Positions 15,841 to 23,982 of a DNA stretch of 24,800 nt are shown here, in pieces. Positions within the stretch are counted from its first letter, which is position 1. Each line of letters begins with the position of its first letter. Below the pieces are notes generated by a model, which was not told the origin of the DNA, made no database searches, and saw only the letters and a list, made by a program, of their open reading frames with translations. The position numbers were made by a program, and so were the translations under genes. The DNA lies in the NCBI GenBank assembly GCA_934216375.1, contig CAKQBP010000002.1, forward strand, positions 1 to 24,800. The letters are read 5' to 3'. Source of the DNA: an uncultured Veillonella sp. GTDB lineage: Bacteria; Bacillota; Negativicutes; Veillonellales; Veillonellaceae.

Positions 15841-16123
15841 ATTTATTAAATATAATCTAATAATTTGTTATGAGTATATAAGTATATTAATATTAGTTCA
15901 TTACATTTCGTATATTATTGTTATATATAATGTTACCGATCAAAAGTTGATTACTTTATACCTTTCGCTAATGGTGTTGTTCTATAAATAAAAAAGATGA
16001 TATAAAATAATTTTGTGTATATTTGTCTATTGGTATAGATTTATATTAATATGATAATTTTTTACTGTAAAATTTTTTATTAATTTTATAACTTAATTTT
16101 TGCGTTAGATTTTAATCCTTAAA

Positions 16124-16139
16124 TGTTTCACGTGAAACA
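16124..16139. other. parS site 3
   Basis: Perfect 16-bp TGTTTCACGTGAAACA palindrome, flanked symmetrically by AAA and TTT so that the dyad extends to about 22 bp. Confidence 0.97.
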
Positions 16140-16221
16140 TTTAATCGTAAAACTTATAAAACATTTGATGTAAATTTTCTTATTTTGTGTTGTACTTATA
16201 TAGTAAAGGAATAAATTGCTA

Positions 16222-16237
16222 TGTTTCACGTGAAACA
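16222..16237. other. parS site 4
   Basis: Perfect 16-bp TGTTTCACGTGAAACA palindrome, 98 bp after site 3 and about 150 bp before the parA promoter. Confidence 0.97.
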
Positions 16238-16383
16238 ATAAAAAATAAGTGTTGTAATTATATTAATAAAGTTATCTACCTATAAGTTTATGGGCGTAAT
16301 ATAAATGTAAGTAGGAAAAAATGTAGTAGGTAGATAAATTTATAGGAATTTGATTTATAAATACCGTAATTAGCATTGTTTTA

Positions 16384-16392
16384 TGTTATAAT
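16384..16392 (+). promoter_or_regulatory. Extended -10 promoter of parA
   Basis: TGTTATAAT (TG-n-TATAAT) is a perfect extended -10 element. No good -35 box lies 16-18 bp upstream, which is common for extended -10 promoters. The parA start codon is 41 bp downstream. Confidence 0.7.
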
Positions 16393-16432
16393 GGAAAAGA
16401 AATATTTTGAACGAAGATGTGAGGTGAATTAA

Positions 16433-17203
16433 GTGGGCAAAGTTATAGCTATTACTAATCAAAAAGGCGGTGTTGGTAAAACTACAACATCAGTAAATTT
16501 GAGTGCTTGTTTAGCTGATGCAGGTAAAAAAGTGTTACTGGTTGATTTGGATCCACAAGGTAATGCTAGTTCTGGGTTAGGTATTGAAAAGGATGATTTA
16601 GAGCTCTGTGTGCATGATGTTCTAATTGATGGAGAACCAATTGCTGATATTGTACAACCTACAATGCTTGAAAACCTATTTGTGGCGCCTGCAACAATTC
16701 AACTAGCTGGTGCTGAAGTAGAACTAGTTTCCGTTGTTTCACGTGAAACAATGTTGAAAAAAGCATTAGCGTCAGTACGAGATACATATGATTTTATCGT
16801 CATTGACTGTCCACCATCTCTCGGGTTATTAACATTAAATGCCTTCACTGCTGCTGATAGTGTATTGATTCCGATTCAAAGTGAATTTTACGCATTGGAA
16901 GGGGTTAGTCAATTAGTTAAAACGATAACAATTGTACAACAAACATCAAATAAGGATCTTGAAATTGAAGGCGTGCTATTGACTATGTTTGATGGCCGCA
17001 CAAATTTATCGATTCAAGTAGCCGATGAAGTAAAAAAATTCTTTGGCAATAAAGTATATAAAACAATTATTCCTCGTAATGTACGTTTAAGTGAGGCGCC
17101 TAGTTATGGGGAGCCAATCATTGTATATGATCCAAAATCCAAAGGTGCTGATGTATATACGAAATTAGCTAAAGAGGTAATTAAAGCATCTAAAACTAAA
17201 TAA
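16433..17203 (+). CDS. parA: Chromosome partitioning ATPase ParA/Soj
   Basis: ParA is a Walker-type ATPase that binds DNA non-specifically and, with ParB at parS, separates new origins. In Bacillus it also tunes DnaA activity. The 256-residue product has the deviant Walker A motif KGGVGKTT at 11-18, the A' motif VDLDPQG, and Walker [10 protein letters not shown], and it is the short chromosomal type without an N-terminal DNA-binding domain. The start codon is GTG at 16433, supported by GAGGTG 6 nt upstream. A perfect parS lies within the coding sequence and is read as VSRET. It is followed by parB after 162 nt. Confidence 0.97.
   Translation: MGKVIAITNQKGGVGKTTTSVNLSACLADAGKKVLLVDLDPQGNASSGLGIEKDDLELCVHDVLIDGEPIADIVQPTMLENLFVAPATIQLAGAEVELVSVVSRETMLKKALASVRDTYDFIVIDCPPSLGLLTLNAFTAADSVLIPIQSEFYALEGVSQLVKTITIVQQTSNKDLEIEGVLLTMFDGRTNLSIQVADEVKKFFGNKVYKTIIPRNVRLSEAPSYGEPIIVYDPKSKGADVYTKLAKEVIKASKTK
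16735..16750. other. parS site 5, inside parA
   Basis: A perfect 16-bp parS embedded in the parA reading frame, where GTT TCA CGT GAA ACA encodes VSRET. ParB spreading from here could affect parAB transcription directly. Confidence 0.97.
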
Positions 17204-17365
17204 GCACTAAAGCTCAATAAACACAAAAGCGAAGTAAGTACCTAAAGGTAATAAGTATCTGTTATATGTATGTATCTAATGCTAAGAATATTAGTTTTTG
17301 GTGGTTTGCGTGATTTACATATTTTAAATTTGTAAATATTTGTAAGGCCGAGAGAGGTTAGTTGT

Positions 17366-18295
17366 ATGCCAAGAGAAATTAAAAGCAAAAAAAGCAAAGC
17401 GTCTGGATTGGGGAAGGGCCTTGAGAATTTAATGAAGGTTGACTCTGTAGAGTCTGTATTGCCTGAAAAGGAGATACATGAACTGCCAATTTCTGAGTTA
17501 GTTCCAAATGTAGATCAACCGCGTAAAAGTTTTGATGAAGATAGTCTAGCTACATTGGCTGAATCAATCAAGAATCTTGGTATTTTCCAACCGATTGTAG
17601 TTCGTAAACAAAAGAATAAATATCAAATTGTAGCTGGTGAGCGCCGTTATCGTGCTGCTATGATTGCTGGATTGAAAACAGTACCAGTTATTGTTAAAAA
17701 ATATAATACCGAAGAAATGACAGAGGTTGCTCTTGTAGAGAACCTACAACGAGAAGGATTAGATCCCATTGAAGAAGCATTGGCTTATCAAGGATTGATG
17801 GATACTTATAAGCAAACGCAAGAAATGATTTCCGCTCGTCTTGGCCGTAGCCGTTCATATATTGCTAATATGGTTCGTCTTTTAAAATTATGTGATTCTG
17901 TACAAAAGGATCTTATCGAAGGTGATTTAACGGTTGGTCAAGCTCGTCCATTATTAGTATTAAGAAGCGCAGCTCAACAAATGGAAGCAGCTGAACGTAT
18001 TAAAGAGGGTGAGCTAAGCGCTAGACAAGTAGAGGCCCTTGTTAAGTCTATGCAAAATAAATCGTCTAAAGCAAAGACTGGTAAACCTCAAAATACGGCA
18101 GAGGTTCGTGCTCTAATGGACCGTTTAAAACTAAGCTTAGGGTCTCCTGTGAATATTAAATTCCGTGCAGGCAAAAAGGTACAAGGAAAAATTGAAATTG
18201 CTTTCTCCTCTGAAGCTGAATTAGAAAGACTTATTGCATATATGGATGGGCAAGATCAAACAGAAGATGCGGAAACAATAGAGTTTAGAGTATAA
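17366..18295 (+). CDS. parB: Chromosome partitioning protein ParB/Spo0J
   Basis: ParB is the CTP-dependent clamp that loads at parS, spreads along DNA and recruits SMC. The 309-residue product has a basic N-terminus that probably stimulates ParA (KASGLGKGLENLM), the CTP-binding ParB/Srx fold with GERRYR at 91-96 and ENLQRE at 125-130, a helix-turn-helix at about 151-175 (ISARLGRSRSYIANMVRLL) for parS recognition, and a C-terminal dimerisation part (GKKVQGKIEIAFSSEAELERLIAYM). The five parS sites nearby are its expected targets. Its stop is immediately followed by the AGCAAA repeat. No second paralogue of the Noc type is seen in the window. Confidence 0.97.
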   Translation: MPREIKSKKSKASGLGKGLENLMKVDSVESVLPEKEIHELPISELVPNVDQPRKSFDEDSLATLAESIKNLGIFQPIVVRKQKNKYQIVAGERRYRAAMIAGLKTVPVIVKKYNTEEMTEVALVENLQREGLDPIEEALAYQGLMDTYKQTQEMISARLGRSRSYIANMVRLLKLCDSVQKDLIEGDLTVGQARPLLVLRSAAQQMEAAERIKEGELSARQVEALVKSMQNKSSKAKTGKPQNTAEVRALMDRLKLSLGSPVNIKFRAGKKVQGKIEIAFSSEAELERLIAYMDGQDQTEDAETIEFRV

Positions 18296-18487
18296 TTGGC
18301 TAGCAAAAGCAAAAGCAAAAGCAAAAGCAAAAGCAAAAGCAAAAGCAAAAGCAAAAGCAAAAGCAAAAGCAAAAGTAATAGCAATAGCCGTAACACCAAC
18401 AATAATAGTAACGATAATAACAACAATAATAATAACAGCTATAGCAATTGCAATAGTCGTAATAGTAATAATAACAATCTGCGGTAA
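18296..18487 (+). repeat. Perfect AGCAAA x12 tandem repeat plus degenerate AAY/AGY triplet tract directly after parB
   Basis: Positions 18302-18373 are twelve exact copies of the hexamer AGCAAA. They pass into a degenerate run of AAT/AAC/AGT/AGC triplets up to about 18476. The whole stretch can be read as one frame from a TTG at 18296, directly after the parB TAA, giving (Ser-Lys)12 and then an asparagine/serine tail to the TAA at 18485-18487. No ribosome site precedes the TTG, so translation is doubtful. Because the unit is 6 bp, copy-number change would alter length but never frame. Confidence 0.9.
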
Positions 18488-18515
18488 AAGTGTAGTCTAC
18501 GGACTGCGCTTTTAC
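18484..18515 (+). terminator. Hairpin closing the parAB operon
   Basis: Arms 18484-18497 and 18502-18515 form a 14-bp stem with two G-U pairs and the loop TACG. The following T-run is weak (TGTATTCT), so termination efficiency is uncertain. It overlaps the end of the triplet tract. Confidence 0.6.
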
Positions 18516-18626
18516 TGTATTCTAAAGAGATTATAATAAATACTATGATAAGTTATTAGATAATTTATCAGAAGCTTTATAATATATTTTGTAATATATG
18601 TGAAGGTTAAGTAACAAGGATAGGTT

Positions 18627-19892
18627 ATGGAACAAACACCTAAGGCAAACCGCATACATATTGGCTTTTTTGGCCGTTGTAATGCCGGTAAGTCTACATT
18701 GATCAACATGTTAACTGATCAGCCTGTATCGTTAGTATCCGATGTGGCAGGGACTACAACAGATCCTGTAAGCAAAGCTATGGAAATCTTACCACTTGGC
18801 CCTGTGGTGATTACTGATACTGCTGGTATAGATGATACAACTGAATTAGGTGCATTGCGCATGGAGAAAACAGAAGAGGTCGTGAAAAAGATTAACTTGG
18901 CTGTTTATGTGCTTCGCACCGATGAAGAGCCAACCTCCGACGATATGCACTGGTTAGGTCTTTTGAAACAAAATAATGTACCTGTTGCACTTTTTATTAA
19001 TGAGATTAATGCGGTGCCAAACAATTTAACGGAGTCTAAAGCTAGTGTAGGCAGAGATATACTGGGAGAGCGTTATATAGCAGATCATACGGGTTTATCT
19101 GATTTAGTTACTGTCATTGGCTCTGCTGACTTCACATCTGATGCGAAACGATTAGAGTTGCTTGATTTACTCGGTGGGCTAACACCACTTGATGTAGAAG
19201 GGGAGCAAACTCTTTTACAAGGTTTAGTTGAAGAGGGGGATACAATCATTCTTGTATGTCCTATCGACAGTGCCGCACCAAAGGGACGACTCATCTTGCC
19301 ACAGGTACAGACTATCCGGGAAATTCTCGATTACAAAGGCTTAGCTTTAGTCTGCCAAACAGAAGAATTACCGGCTATGATTCACTCGCTTAAGAATCCC
19401 CCTAAAATGGTAATCTGTGACTCCCAAGCGTTTGATCGGGTTGATGAGTTAACACCTGATTCGATTCCGTTGACGTCTTTTTCTATTTTGATGGCGCGGT
19501 TCAAGGGAAAATTACAGGATTTAGTAGCTGGTGTTAAGGCTATTAAGAATTTGAAAGCTGGTTCCAAGGTACTTATTAGTGAAGGTTGTACACATCGTCG
19601 TCAATGTGATGATATTGGGACTGTAAAAATACCTAATCTTTTAAAGAAGCAAGGCCATACAGATTTACAGTTAGAATTCACTAGTGGGGGAGCATTCCCT
19701 AAGGATGTATCACAGTATGATTTGATCATCCACTGTGGTGCTTGTATGCTAACACGCCGTGAGGTGTTACGTCGTATAGAATGCGCTGTTGTACAAGGTA
19801 CACCCATTGTAAATTACGGTGTACTCATAGCAGCTCTACATGGTATACTAGAACGAGCAATAAGCCCATTTGTTGACGAACTAGAGGGCTAA
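18627..19892 (+). CDS. hydF: [FeFe]-hydrogenase H-cluster maturation GTPase HydF
   Basis: HydF is the scaffold that receives the di-iron centre made by HydE and HydG and passes it to the [FeFe] hydrogenase. The 421-residue product has an N-terminal GTPase domain (P-loop GRCNAGKS at 16-23, DTAG at 64-67), a dimerisation domain, and a C-terminal iron-sulphur domain with C321-x-H323-x45-H369-C370-x2-C373, matching the known C-x-H ... H-C-x2-C pattern. An AAGGATAGG-type ribosome site precedes the ATG. No hydE, hydG or hydrogenase gene lies in the window; they are expected elsewhere in the genome. Confidence 0.95.
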   Translation: MEQTPKANRIHIGFFGRCNAGKSTLINMLTDQPVSLVSDVAGTTTDPVSKAMEILPLGPVVITDTAGIDDTTELGALRMEKTEEVVKKINLAVYVLRTDEEPTSDDMHWLGLLKQNNVPVALFINEINAVPNNLTESKASVGRDILGERYIADHTGLSDLVTVIGSADFTSDAKRLELLDLLGGLTPLDVEGEQTLLQGLVEEGDTIILVCPIDSAAPKGRLILPQVQTIREILDYKGLALVCQTEELPAMIHSLKNPPKMVICDSQAFDRVDELTPDSIPLTSFSILMARFKGKLQDLVAGVKAIKNLKAGSKVLISEGCTHRRQCDDIGTVKIPNLLKKQGHTDLQLEFTSGGAFPKDVSQYDLIIHCGACMLTRREVLRRIECAVVQGTPIVNYGVLIAALHGILERAISPFVDELEG

Positions 19893-20065
19893 TAAATAGC
19901 CTAATAAATAGCATTGTAATATGTATGTAACACATACATTTAGATATACATTACATGCTTGTTATATACATTGTTATATAGGTATCATTTATCTATATTA
20001 TATATATTAAATATTAGATATATTAAATTAAATTGCATGCAGTCATTTAACTTTCACAATAGGAA

Positions 20066-20074
20066 TGGTATAAT
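20066..20074 (+). promoter_or_regulatory. Extended -10 promoter of the DUF4446-M23 pair
   Basis: TGGTATAAT is a perfect extended -10 element. A weak -35 (TTTAAC, 20046-20051) lies 17 bp upstream, overlapping the ACTTTCAC motif at 20050-20057. The start codon of the next gene is 41 bp downstream, the same distance as for parA. Confidence 0.65.
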
Positions 20075-20115
20075 TAACTGTTGGAGTTTTGATGATTGTA
20101 TAGGAAGGAAAATAC

Positions 20116-20637
20116 ATGTTCGAATCGATTCAACCGTGGATAGGCATGGTTACCATCGTTCTTGTTATAGTGTTATTCGTATATTGTGTAATCTTACACA
20201 TTCGTTTAGGTAGCTTGAAAAAGAAATACGATTTCTTTATGCAAGGGGAGCATGGTGCGAGCCTAGAGCGTAAATTATCTGTAGAGGTCAGTGAAATTCG
20301 CGATGCTGCGAAAGGCCTTGAGTCCTTGTTATCCGAGCAAGTGGCAATTCGCAATATTCAGAGTAATACGATACAAAAAATTGGCTTTATTAAGTATAAT
20401 GCCTTTGAAAATATCGGAAATGATCTGTCCTTTGCGCTTACCTTGCTAGATGGCAACAATAATGGCATCTGTATCTCCAGTATTTACGGTCGTAGCGAAT
20501 CTCGTATTTTTAGTAAACCTATTGTGAAAGGTAAAAGTTTAGTAAGTCTTTCACAAGAAGAATTAGAAAGTTTGAACGAAGCGTTGGGTGAACGTACCAA
20601 TGAGGAAGCGTTGACGAGCGCTATCGTCTCGAAATAA
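20116..20637 (+). CDS. DUF4446 family membrane protein
   Basis: This 173-residue protein has one N-terminal membrane helix (about 10-32, IVLVIVLFVYCVILHI), a charged, possibly coiled-coil stretch (33-90), and a C-terminal part with IGFIKYNAFENIGNDLSFALTLLDGNNNGICISSIYGR broken across residues of about 90-130. That last part is the hallmark of DUF4446. The family's function is unknown. It is often found close to parB in Firmicutes, as here. The ATG follows AGGAAGG. The stop lies 9 nt before the M23 peptidase gene, so the two are likely co-transcribed. Confidence 0.85.
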   Translation: MFESIQPWIGMVTIVLVIVLFVYCVILHIRLGSLKKKYDFFMQGEHGASLERKLSVEVSEIRDAAKGLESLLSEQVAIRNIQSNTIQKIGFIKYNAFENIGNDLSFALTLLDGNNNGICISSIYGRSESRIFSKPIVKGKSLVSLSQEELESLNEALGERTNEEALTSAIVSK

Positions 20638-20646
20638 GGAAGTTTT

Positions 20647-21603
20647 ATGTTGAAAATACCGGCATTCATTTCAAACAAAGTTGAAAGAAATGGTGACAAC
20701 TGCATATTGACATTAACTACCAAGCAAGCGAAACTCGTTGCCATTATTGGTTCTGTAGTATTGGTCTTGGCATTGGTACTCGGTATTTGGGGCATCGTGC
20801 GCCAGGCTGAGGTTGTGCAATTACGTCAACAAACGCAATTGCAATCGGAACAGTTGAAATTGTTACAACAAAAAACAGAGGTTCTGGATAAGAAAATTCA
20901 AAACTTAAATCAAATTAGTGAAGAGAATAAGCAAATGCTGAAGGGCGCTGAATCTGGCACACCAGCTCAAGGTGGCGGGGATGGTAGCGACCCAAAGCAG
21001 GAAGCCGCTGATAATAGTGAAGCACAGACGTTAACAGCGGCACAATTATCGGCTCGATTATCCAAAATGGATAAGGAAGCACAAAAATTGCTTGTTAGTT
21101 TCTATACGATGCGCAATATCCTTCGCGATGGTGGCGCACAAGATTTGATGGCATTACAATCCATCAATTTCTCCGCTGGATCTGGTGGTGCTGTGAATAG
21201 TACGACACCTAGTATTTGGCCAAGTAAGGGCGTTATTACATCTCCATTTGGTAGTCGTGTTGACCCTGTTACGGGTGCTATTGGTGCATTCCATGAAGGT
21301 ATCGATATTGCCGATGACTATGGTTCCCAAATTGTGGCTACTGCGGCAGGGGTGGTAACCTTTGCGGGGTATACAAGCGGCGGTTATGGTAACCTCGTTG
21401 AAATCGATCATGGCAATGGCTTTGTTACCCGTTATGGCCATAATAGCGCCGTATTGGTAACGGTAGGGATGAGCGTGAAACAAGGTCAAACCATAGCCTT
21501 GATGGGTAGTACTGGTAAAAGTACGGGTGCTCACGTTCACTACGAGGTACGCCTTAACAATACGCCTGTAGACCCTATGATCTTCTTACCAATTAGCAAT
21601 TAG
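20647..21603 (+). CDS. Membrane-anchored M23 (LytM-type) peptidoglycan endopeptidase
   Basis: M23 proteins are zinc metallopeptidases that cut peptide cross-links in the cell wall, or are inactive regulators of such enzymes. The 318-residue product has an N-terminal membrane helix (about 29-50), a coiled coil (about 52-100), a low-complexity Gly/Asp/Ala stretch (about 100-130), and a C-terminal LytM domain (about 200-315). The zinc ligands are present: H216-x3-D220 in FHEGID and H296-V-H298 in AHVHYE. It is therefore predicted to be active, facing the periplasm. The ATG follows AAGGAAG. A strong terminator lies downstream. Confidence 0.92.
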   Translation: MLKIPAFISNKVERNGDNCILTLTTKQAKLVAIIGSVVLVLALVLGIWGIVRQAEVVQLRQQTQLQSEQLKLLQQKTEVLDKKIQNLNQISEENKQMLKGAESGTPAQGGGDGSDPKQEAADNSEAQTLTAAQLSARLSKMDKEAQKLLVSFYTMRNILRDGGAQDLMALQSINFSAGSGGAVNSTTPSIWPSKGVITSPFGSRVDPVTGAIGAFHEGIDIADDYGSQIVATAAGVVTFAGYTSGGYGNLVEIDHGNGFVTRYGHNSAVLVTVGMSVKQGQTIALMGSTGKSTGAHVHYEVRLNNTPVDPMIFLPISN

Positions 21604-21628
21604 AAATATAAAAGCTTATATAAGACCT

Positions 21629-21685
21629 AAAAAGAACTTGTTATGCGTGCATATGCGCTTATAGCAAGTTCTTTTTCTTTCCTTT
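21629..21685 (+). terminator. Rho-independent terminator after the M23 peptidase
   Basis: AAAAAGAACTTG (21629-21640) pairs with CAAGTTCTTTTT (21665-21676), with additional GCG/CGC pairing inside. The T-rich run CTTTCCTTTT follows. It lies 25 nt after the stop codon. Confidence 0.9.
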
Positions 21686-21732
21686 TGTATATATATATTG
21701 TAAAATAAAAGTATATGAACGGAGGTATATCT

Positions 21733-22311
21733 ATGAAGGCCTATGTACAAGTTTATACCGGCGAAGGCAAGGGCAAAACGACCGCTGCAATCGGTCTAGC
21801 AATCCGTGCCATCGGCGCTGGCAAGAAAGTCCTCTTTTTGCAATTTATGAAATCTAAAGTATATAGTGAACATACTATTTTACCTACCTTAACAAATTTA
21901 ACGTTAGAAACTGTGGGCAAGCCATTCTTTATCATCAAAGAAGGGATGAAGAGCAAGGATGAACTCGCTAAATGGGGCGATGAAGTCGTTGTCTTTGAAT
22001 CTGGCAATCCACCTAAGGATTATGTAGCACTCATTGAAAAAGGCTACGAACGTGCTCTAGCTGCCATCGGCAGTGGTGATTACGATCTCGTCGTTCTTGA
22101 TGAGTACAACATGGCACTCTTCTTTGAACTCATTTCTTGGGATAAAACAAAGGCGTTGCTCGATGCTCGTCATCCAGAAACGGAACTCGTATTTACGGGC
22201 CGTGGGGCTCCTCAAGAATTAATTGATGAGGCCGATCTCGTAACGGAGATGAAAGAGATTAAACATTACTACCTACAAGGCGTAATGGCTCGAAAAGGCA
22301 TTGAAAACTAA
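21733..22311 (+). CDS. cobO: Corrinoid adenosyltransferase (CobO/BtuR type)
   Basis: This enzyme attaches the adenosyl group of ATP to reduced corrinoids, the step that makes adenosylcobalamin. Numbered from 21733 it has 192 residues. The P-loop GEGKGKTT is at 10-17, followed by GLAIRAIGAGKKVLFLQFMK, VVLDEYNMAL and VFTGRGAPQELIDEADLVTEM split over the C-terminal half, all typical of the CobA/CobO/BtuR family. The ATG at 21733 is chosen because GGAGGT lies 6 nt upstream; an ATG at 21715 would place that site inside the gene. The role fits an organism that also uses cobalamin in MetH. Confidence 0.94.
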   Translation: MKAYVQVYTGEGKGKTTAAIGLAIRAIGAGKKVLFLQFMKSKVYSEHTILPTLTNLTLETVGKPFFIIKEGMKSKDELAKWGDEVVVFESGNPPKDYVALIEKGYERALAAIGSGDYDLVVLDEYNMALFFELISWDKTKALLDARHPETELVFTGRGAPQELIDEADLVTEMKEIKHYYLQGVMARKGIEN

Positions 22312-22340
22312 TCATAGGAACACCTAAGGAGGTGATGTGG

Positions 22341-23480
22341 TTGAGTACAGTGGCTATTGTGGTCCTCGTTATTGTGGCCATCATTGTAGCACTCATCTTG
22401 ACTATCCTACTGGCACCAATCACATATAGCATCGAAATTGATGGGCGGACGCCATATCGTGGCGAGCTGCGCATCAAATGGCTGTGGCGCGTATTTTCAC
22501 TCCACTTAGCGTACATTCAAAATAAACCATTTTTTAAGGAATTATACGTTTTAGGTGTACTTAAGATCGGTCCTGTGAAAGACTATGAACAATGGCTTGA
22601 AAATCGTGTAGATGAAGAATATCAAAAGGTAATGGATGATGACGGCGACATATCACAAGCAGAAGCTTTTGCAAAGGCTATGCAAGGAGGCGGACAAGGT
22701 CCGACTGCAAGCTCTAGCGGCACAAGCTTTGATGACTTGAAGAGCGCCCAAGGCTCCGATACAATTTTTGATGATGACGAATCACCAGGGGCGGGGAGCG
22801 CACCTAGGGCAAAGGAGCGCATTGAGCGACCTGATGCGGTTTCTAAGGATATGGATGCACAAGCTCGTGCTGAGCGGTATGATTCGATACAACAAGATCC
22901 AACGGCTCATATTCAAGATGATGATGAAGTAGTAAGTCATGTTACTTTCAATAGTGACGGATCTATCAAGGAAAAGGTATTTACAAAGGTAAATGATATT
23001 AAAACGACTGTGAAACAACGTTTTGGAAAGCCTGATCCCAATGATCCGGTAGCATCATTCAAGTCTGAAATTCCTACATTCTGGTTCATGAAACACTTGA
23101 GAAATACAGAGTTGTGGCGTCAGATATTCCTTGTGTCGAAACGATGCTATAACCACTCTAAACCACGTGACATGGCTATAGAGGGCCGATTTGGTATTGG
23201 TGATCCGTATCGGATGGGGCTTATTGCATCTATGTTGTATAGCATTTGGCCTGAGCAAGCAGAGTCTATTGAGATAGATTATGTGAACTGGGTAGCTGAA
23301 GGCAGCGGCCATATTAAAGGTCGTATGATTCTTGCCGTATTGGCGTGGTATGGTACTAGATTCTTGGTATCTAAACCTATGCGTTCCCTATTGGGTGAAA
23401 GTGCTCGTGTCTTCTGGGTTAAACGGAAGGAAGCCAAGCAACTAGAAAAGCTAAAAGCCGAACAGGGTCAAACAGCGTAA
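22341..23480 (+). CDS. DUF2953 domain protein, YtfI-like
   Basis: The product is about 379 residues and has one N-terminal membrane helix (about 3-25), a small globular part with RGELRIKWLWRVFSLHL, and a long acidic low-complexity middle (about 95-215, many Asp, Gln and Ser). The C-terminal part with GRFGIGDPYRMGLIASMLYSI matches DUF2953 in two stretches. Its function is not known to me. In Bacillus the relative ytfI lies next to ytfJ, as here. A TTG at 22341 is preferred as start because AGGAGGTG lies 6 nt upstream; GTG 22332 and ATG 22335 overlap that site. Confidence 0.78.
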   Translation: MSTVAIVVLVIVAIIVALILTILLAPITYSIEIDGRTPYRGELRIKWLWRVFSLHLAYIQNKPFFKELYVLGVLKIGPVKDYEQWLENRVDEEYQKVMDDDGDISQAEAFAKAMQGGGQGPTASSSGTSFDDLKSAQGSDTIFDDDESPGAGSAPRAKERIERPDAVSKDMDAQARAERYDSIQQDPTAHIQDDDEVVSHVTFNSDGSIKEKVFTKVNDIKTTVKQRFGKPDPNDPVASFKSEIPTFWFMKHLRNTELWRQIFLVSKRCYNHSKPRDMAIEGRFGIGDPYRMGLIASMLYSIWPEQAESIEIDYVNWVAEGSGHIKGRMILAVLAWYGTRFLVSKPMRSLLGESARVFWVKRKEAKQLEKLKAEQGQTA

Positions 23481-23557
23481 GGATATATAATGTCAATTGA
23501 GTATATGAGCTGTATTATTATAGCTATAATACTTTCACAAAAAGCGGAGGTACTGTG

Positions 23558-23935
23558 ATGGAGAACAGTAATGTAAAAGAGAATTTGGAAGTCCTATTCG
23601 AGAAGTTTAAAAATATGATTAAAGTGGAAACTGTAGTTGGTGAAGCTGTGCAAATCGGCGATACTACGCTCGTTCCATTTGTTGATGTAACCTTTGGCTT
23701 CGGTACTGGTACAAACCACTGCACAGCCAATAAAAGCCAAGAATCTGGCGGCGGTGGCGGTGGTGCCAAGATGGAACCAAGTGCGATCCTTGTCATTAAA
23801 GGTGACCGCATCGAATTGTTCAACATTAAGGGCAATCCTTACAGCAGCAGCTTTGATCGTCTTATCGGTTTGGTACCTGATCTCGTGTCCAAATTGAAAT
23901 CCGATAAATACATCTATTTAAATGATGAACAATAA
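23558..23935 (+). CDS. ytfJ: GerW/YtfJ family protein
   Basis: YtfJ (GerW) family proteins are encoded in spore-forming Firmicutes next to ytfI and are linked to spore germination, but homologues occur more widely. The 125-residue product has the family layout: an N-terminal helix (ENLEVLFEKFKNMIKVETVVGE), the strands TTLVPFVDVTFGFGTG, a glycine-rich loop (SGGGGGGAK), then PSAILVIKGDRIELFNI and a C-terminal helix. The ATG at 23558 lies 7 nt after GGAGG; a GTG at 23555 is less well placed. ACTTTCAC lies at 23531-23538, close to the start. The role in a presumed non-sporing organism is unknown. Confidence 0.86.
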   Translation: MENSNVKENLEVLFEKFKNMIKVETVVGEAVQIGDTTLVPFVDVTFGFGTGTNHCTANKSQESGGGGGGAKMEPSAILVIKGDRIELFNIKGNPYSSSFDRLIGLVPDLVSKLKSDKYIYLNDEQ

Positions 23936-23982
23936 TTCGGTGAATAATAAACCATTATTTGATGACAAATTATAAATAATTG

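Larger units (their letters stand above)
15529..16432. other. Very AT-rich divergent region between the met operon and parA (segregation centre)
   Basis: This 904-bp gene-free stretch separates the divergent met and parAB operons. It holds the met promoter and leader terminator, three of the five parS sites, and the parA promoter. Outside these it is strongly AT-rich with no convincing coding frame; the one longer frame (15770-15991) is a translation of AT-rich DNA that includes a parS. Confidence 0.8.

Noticed and set aside
15770..15991. 73-residue plus-strand frame in the AT-rich region before parA
   Set aside because: It is a translation of AT-rich DNA that includes a parS (MFHVKQ), with no ribosome site and a composition unlike the neighbouring genes.
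19959..20213. 84-residue frame between hydF and the DUF4446 gene
   Set aside because: It overlaps the start of the DUF4446 gene in another frame, crosses a good promoter and has no ribosome site.
23694..23897. Alternative frame of 67 codons inside ytfJ
   Set aside because: It lies wholly within ytfJ in another frame and has no features of its own.
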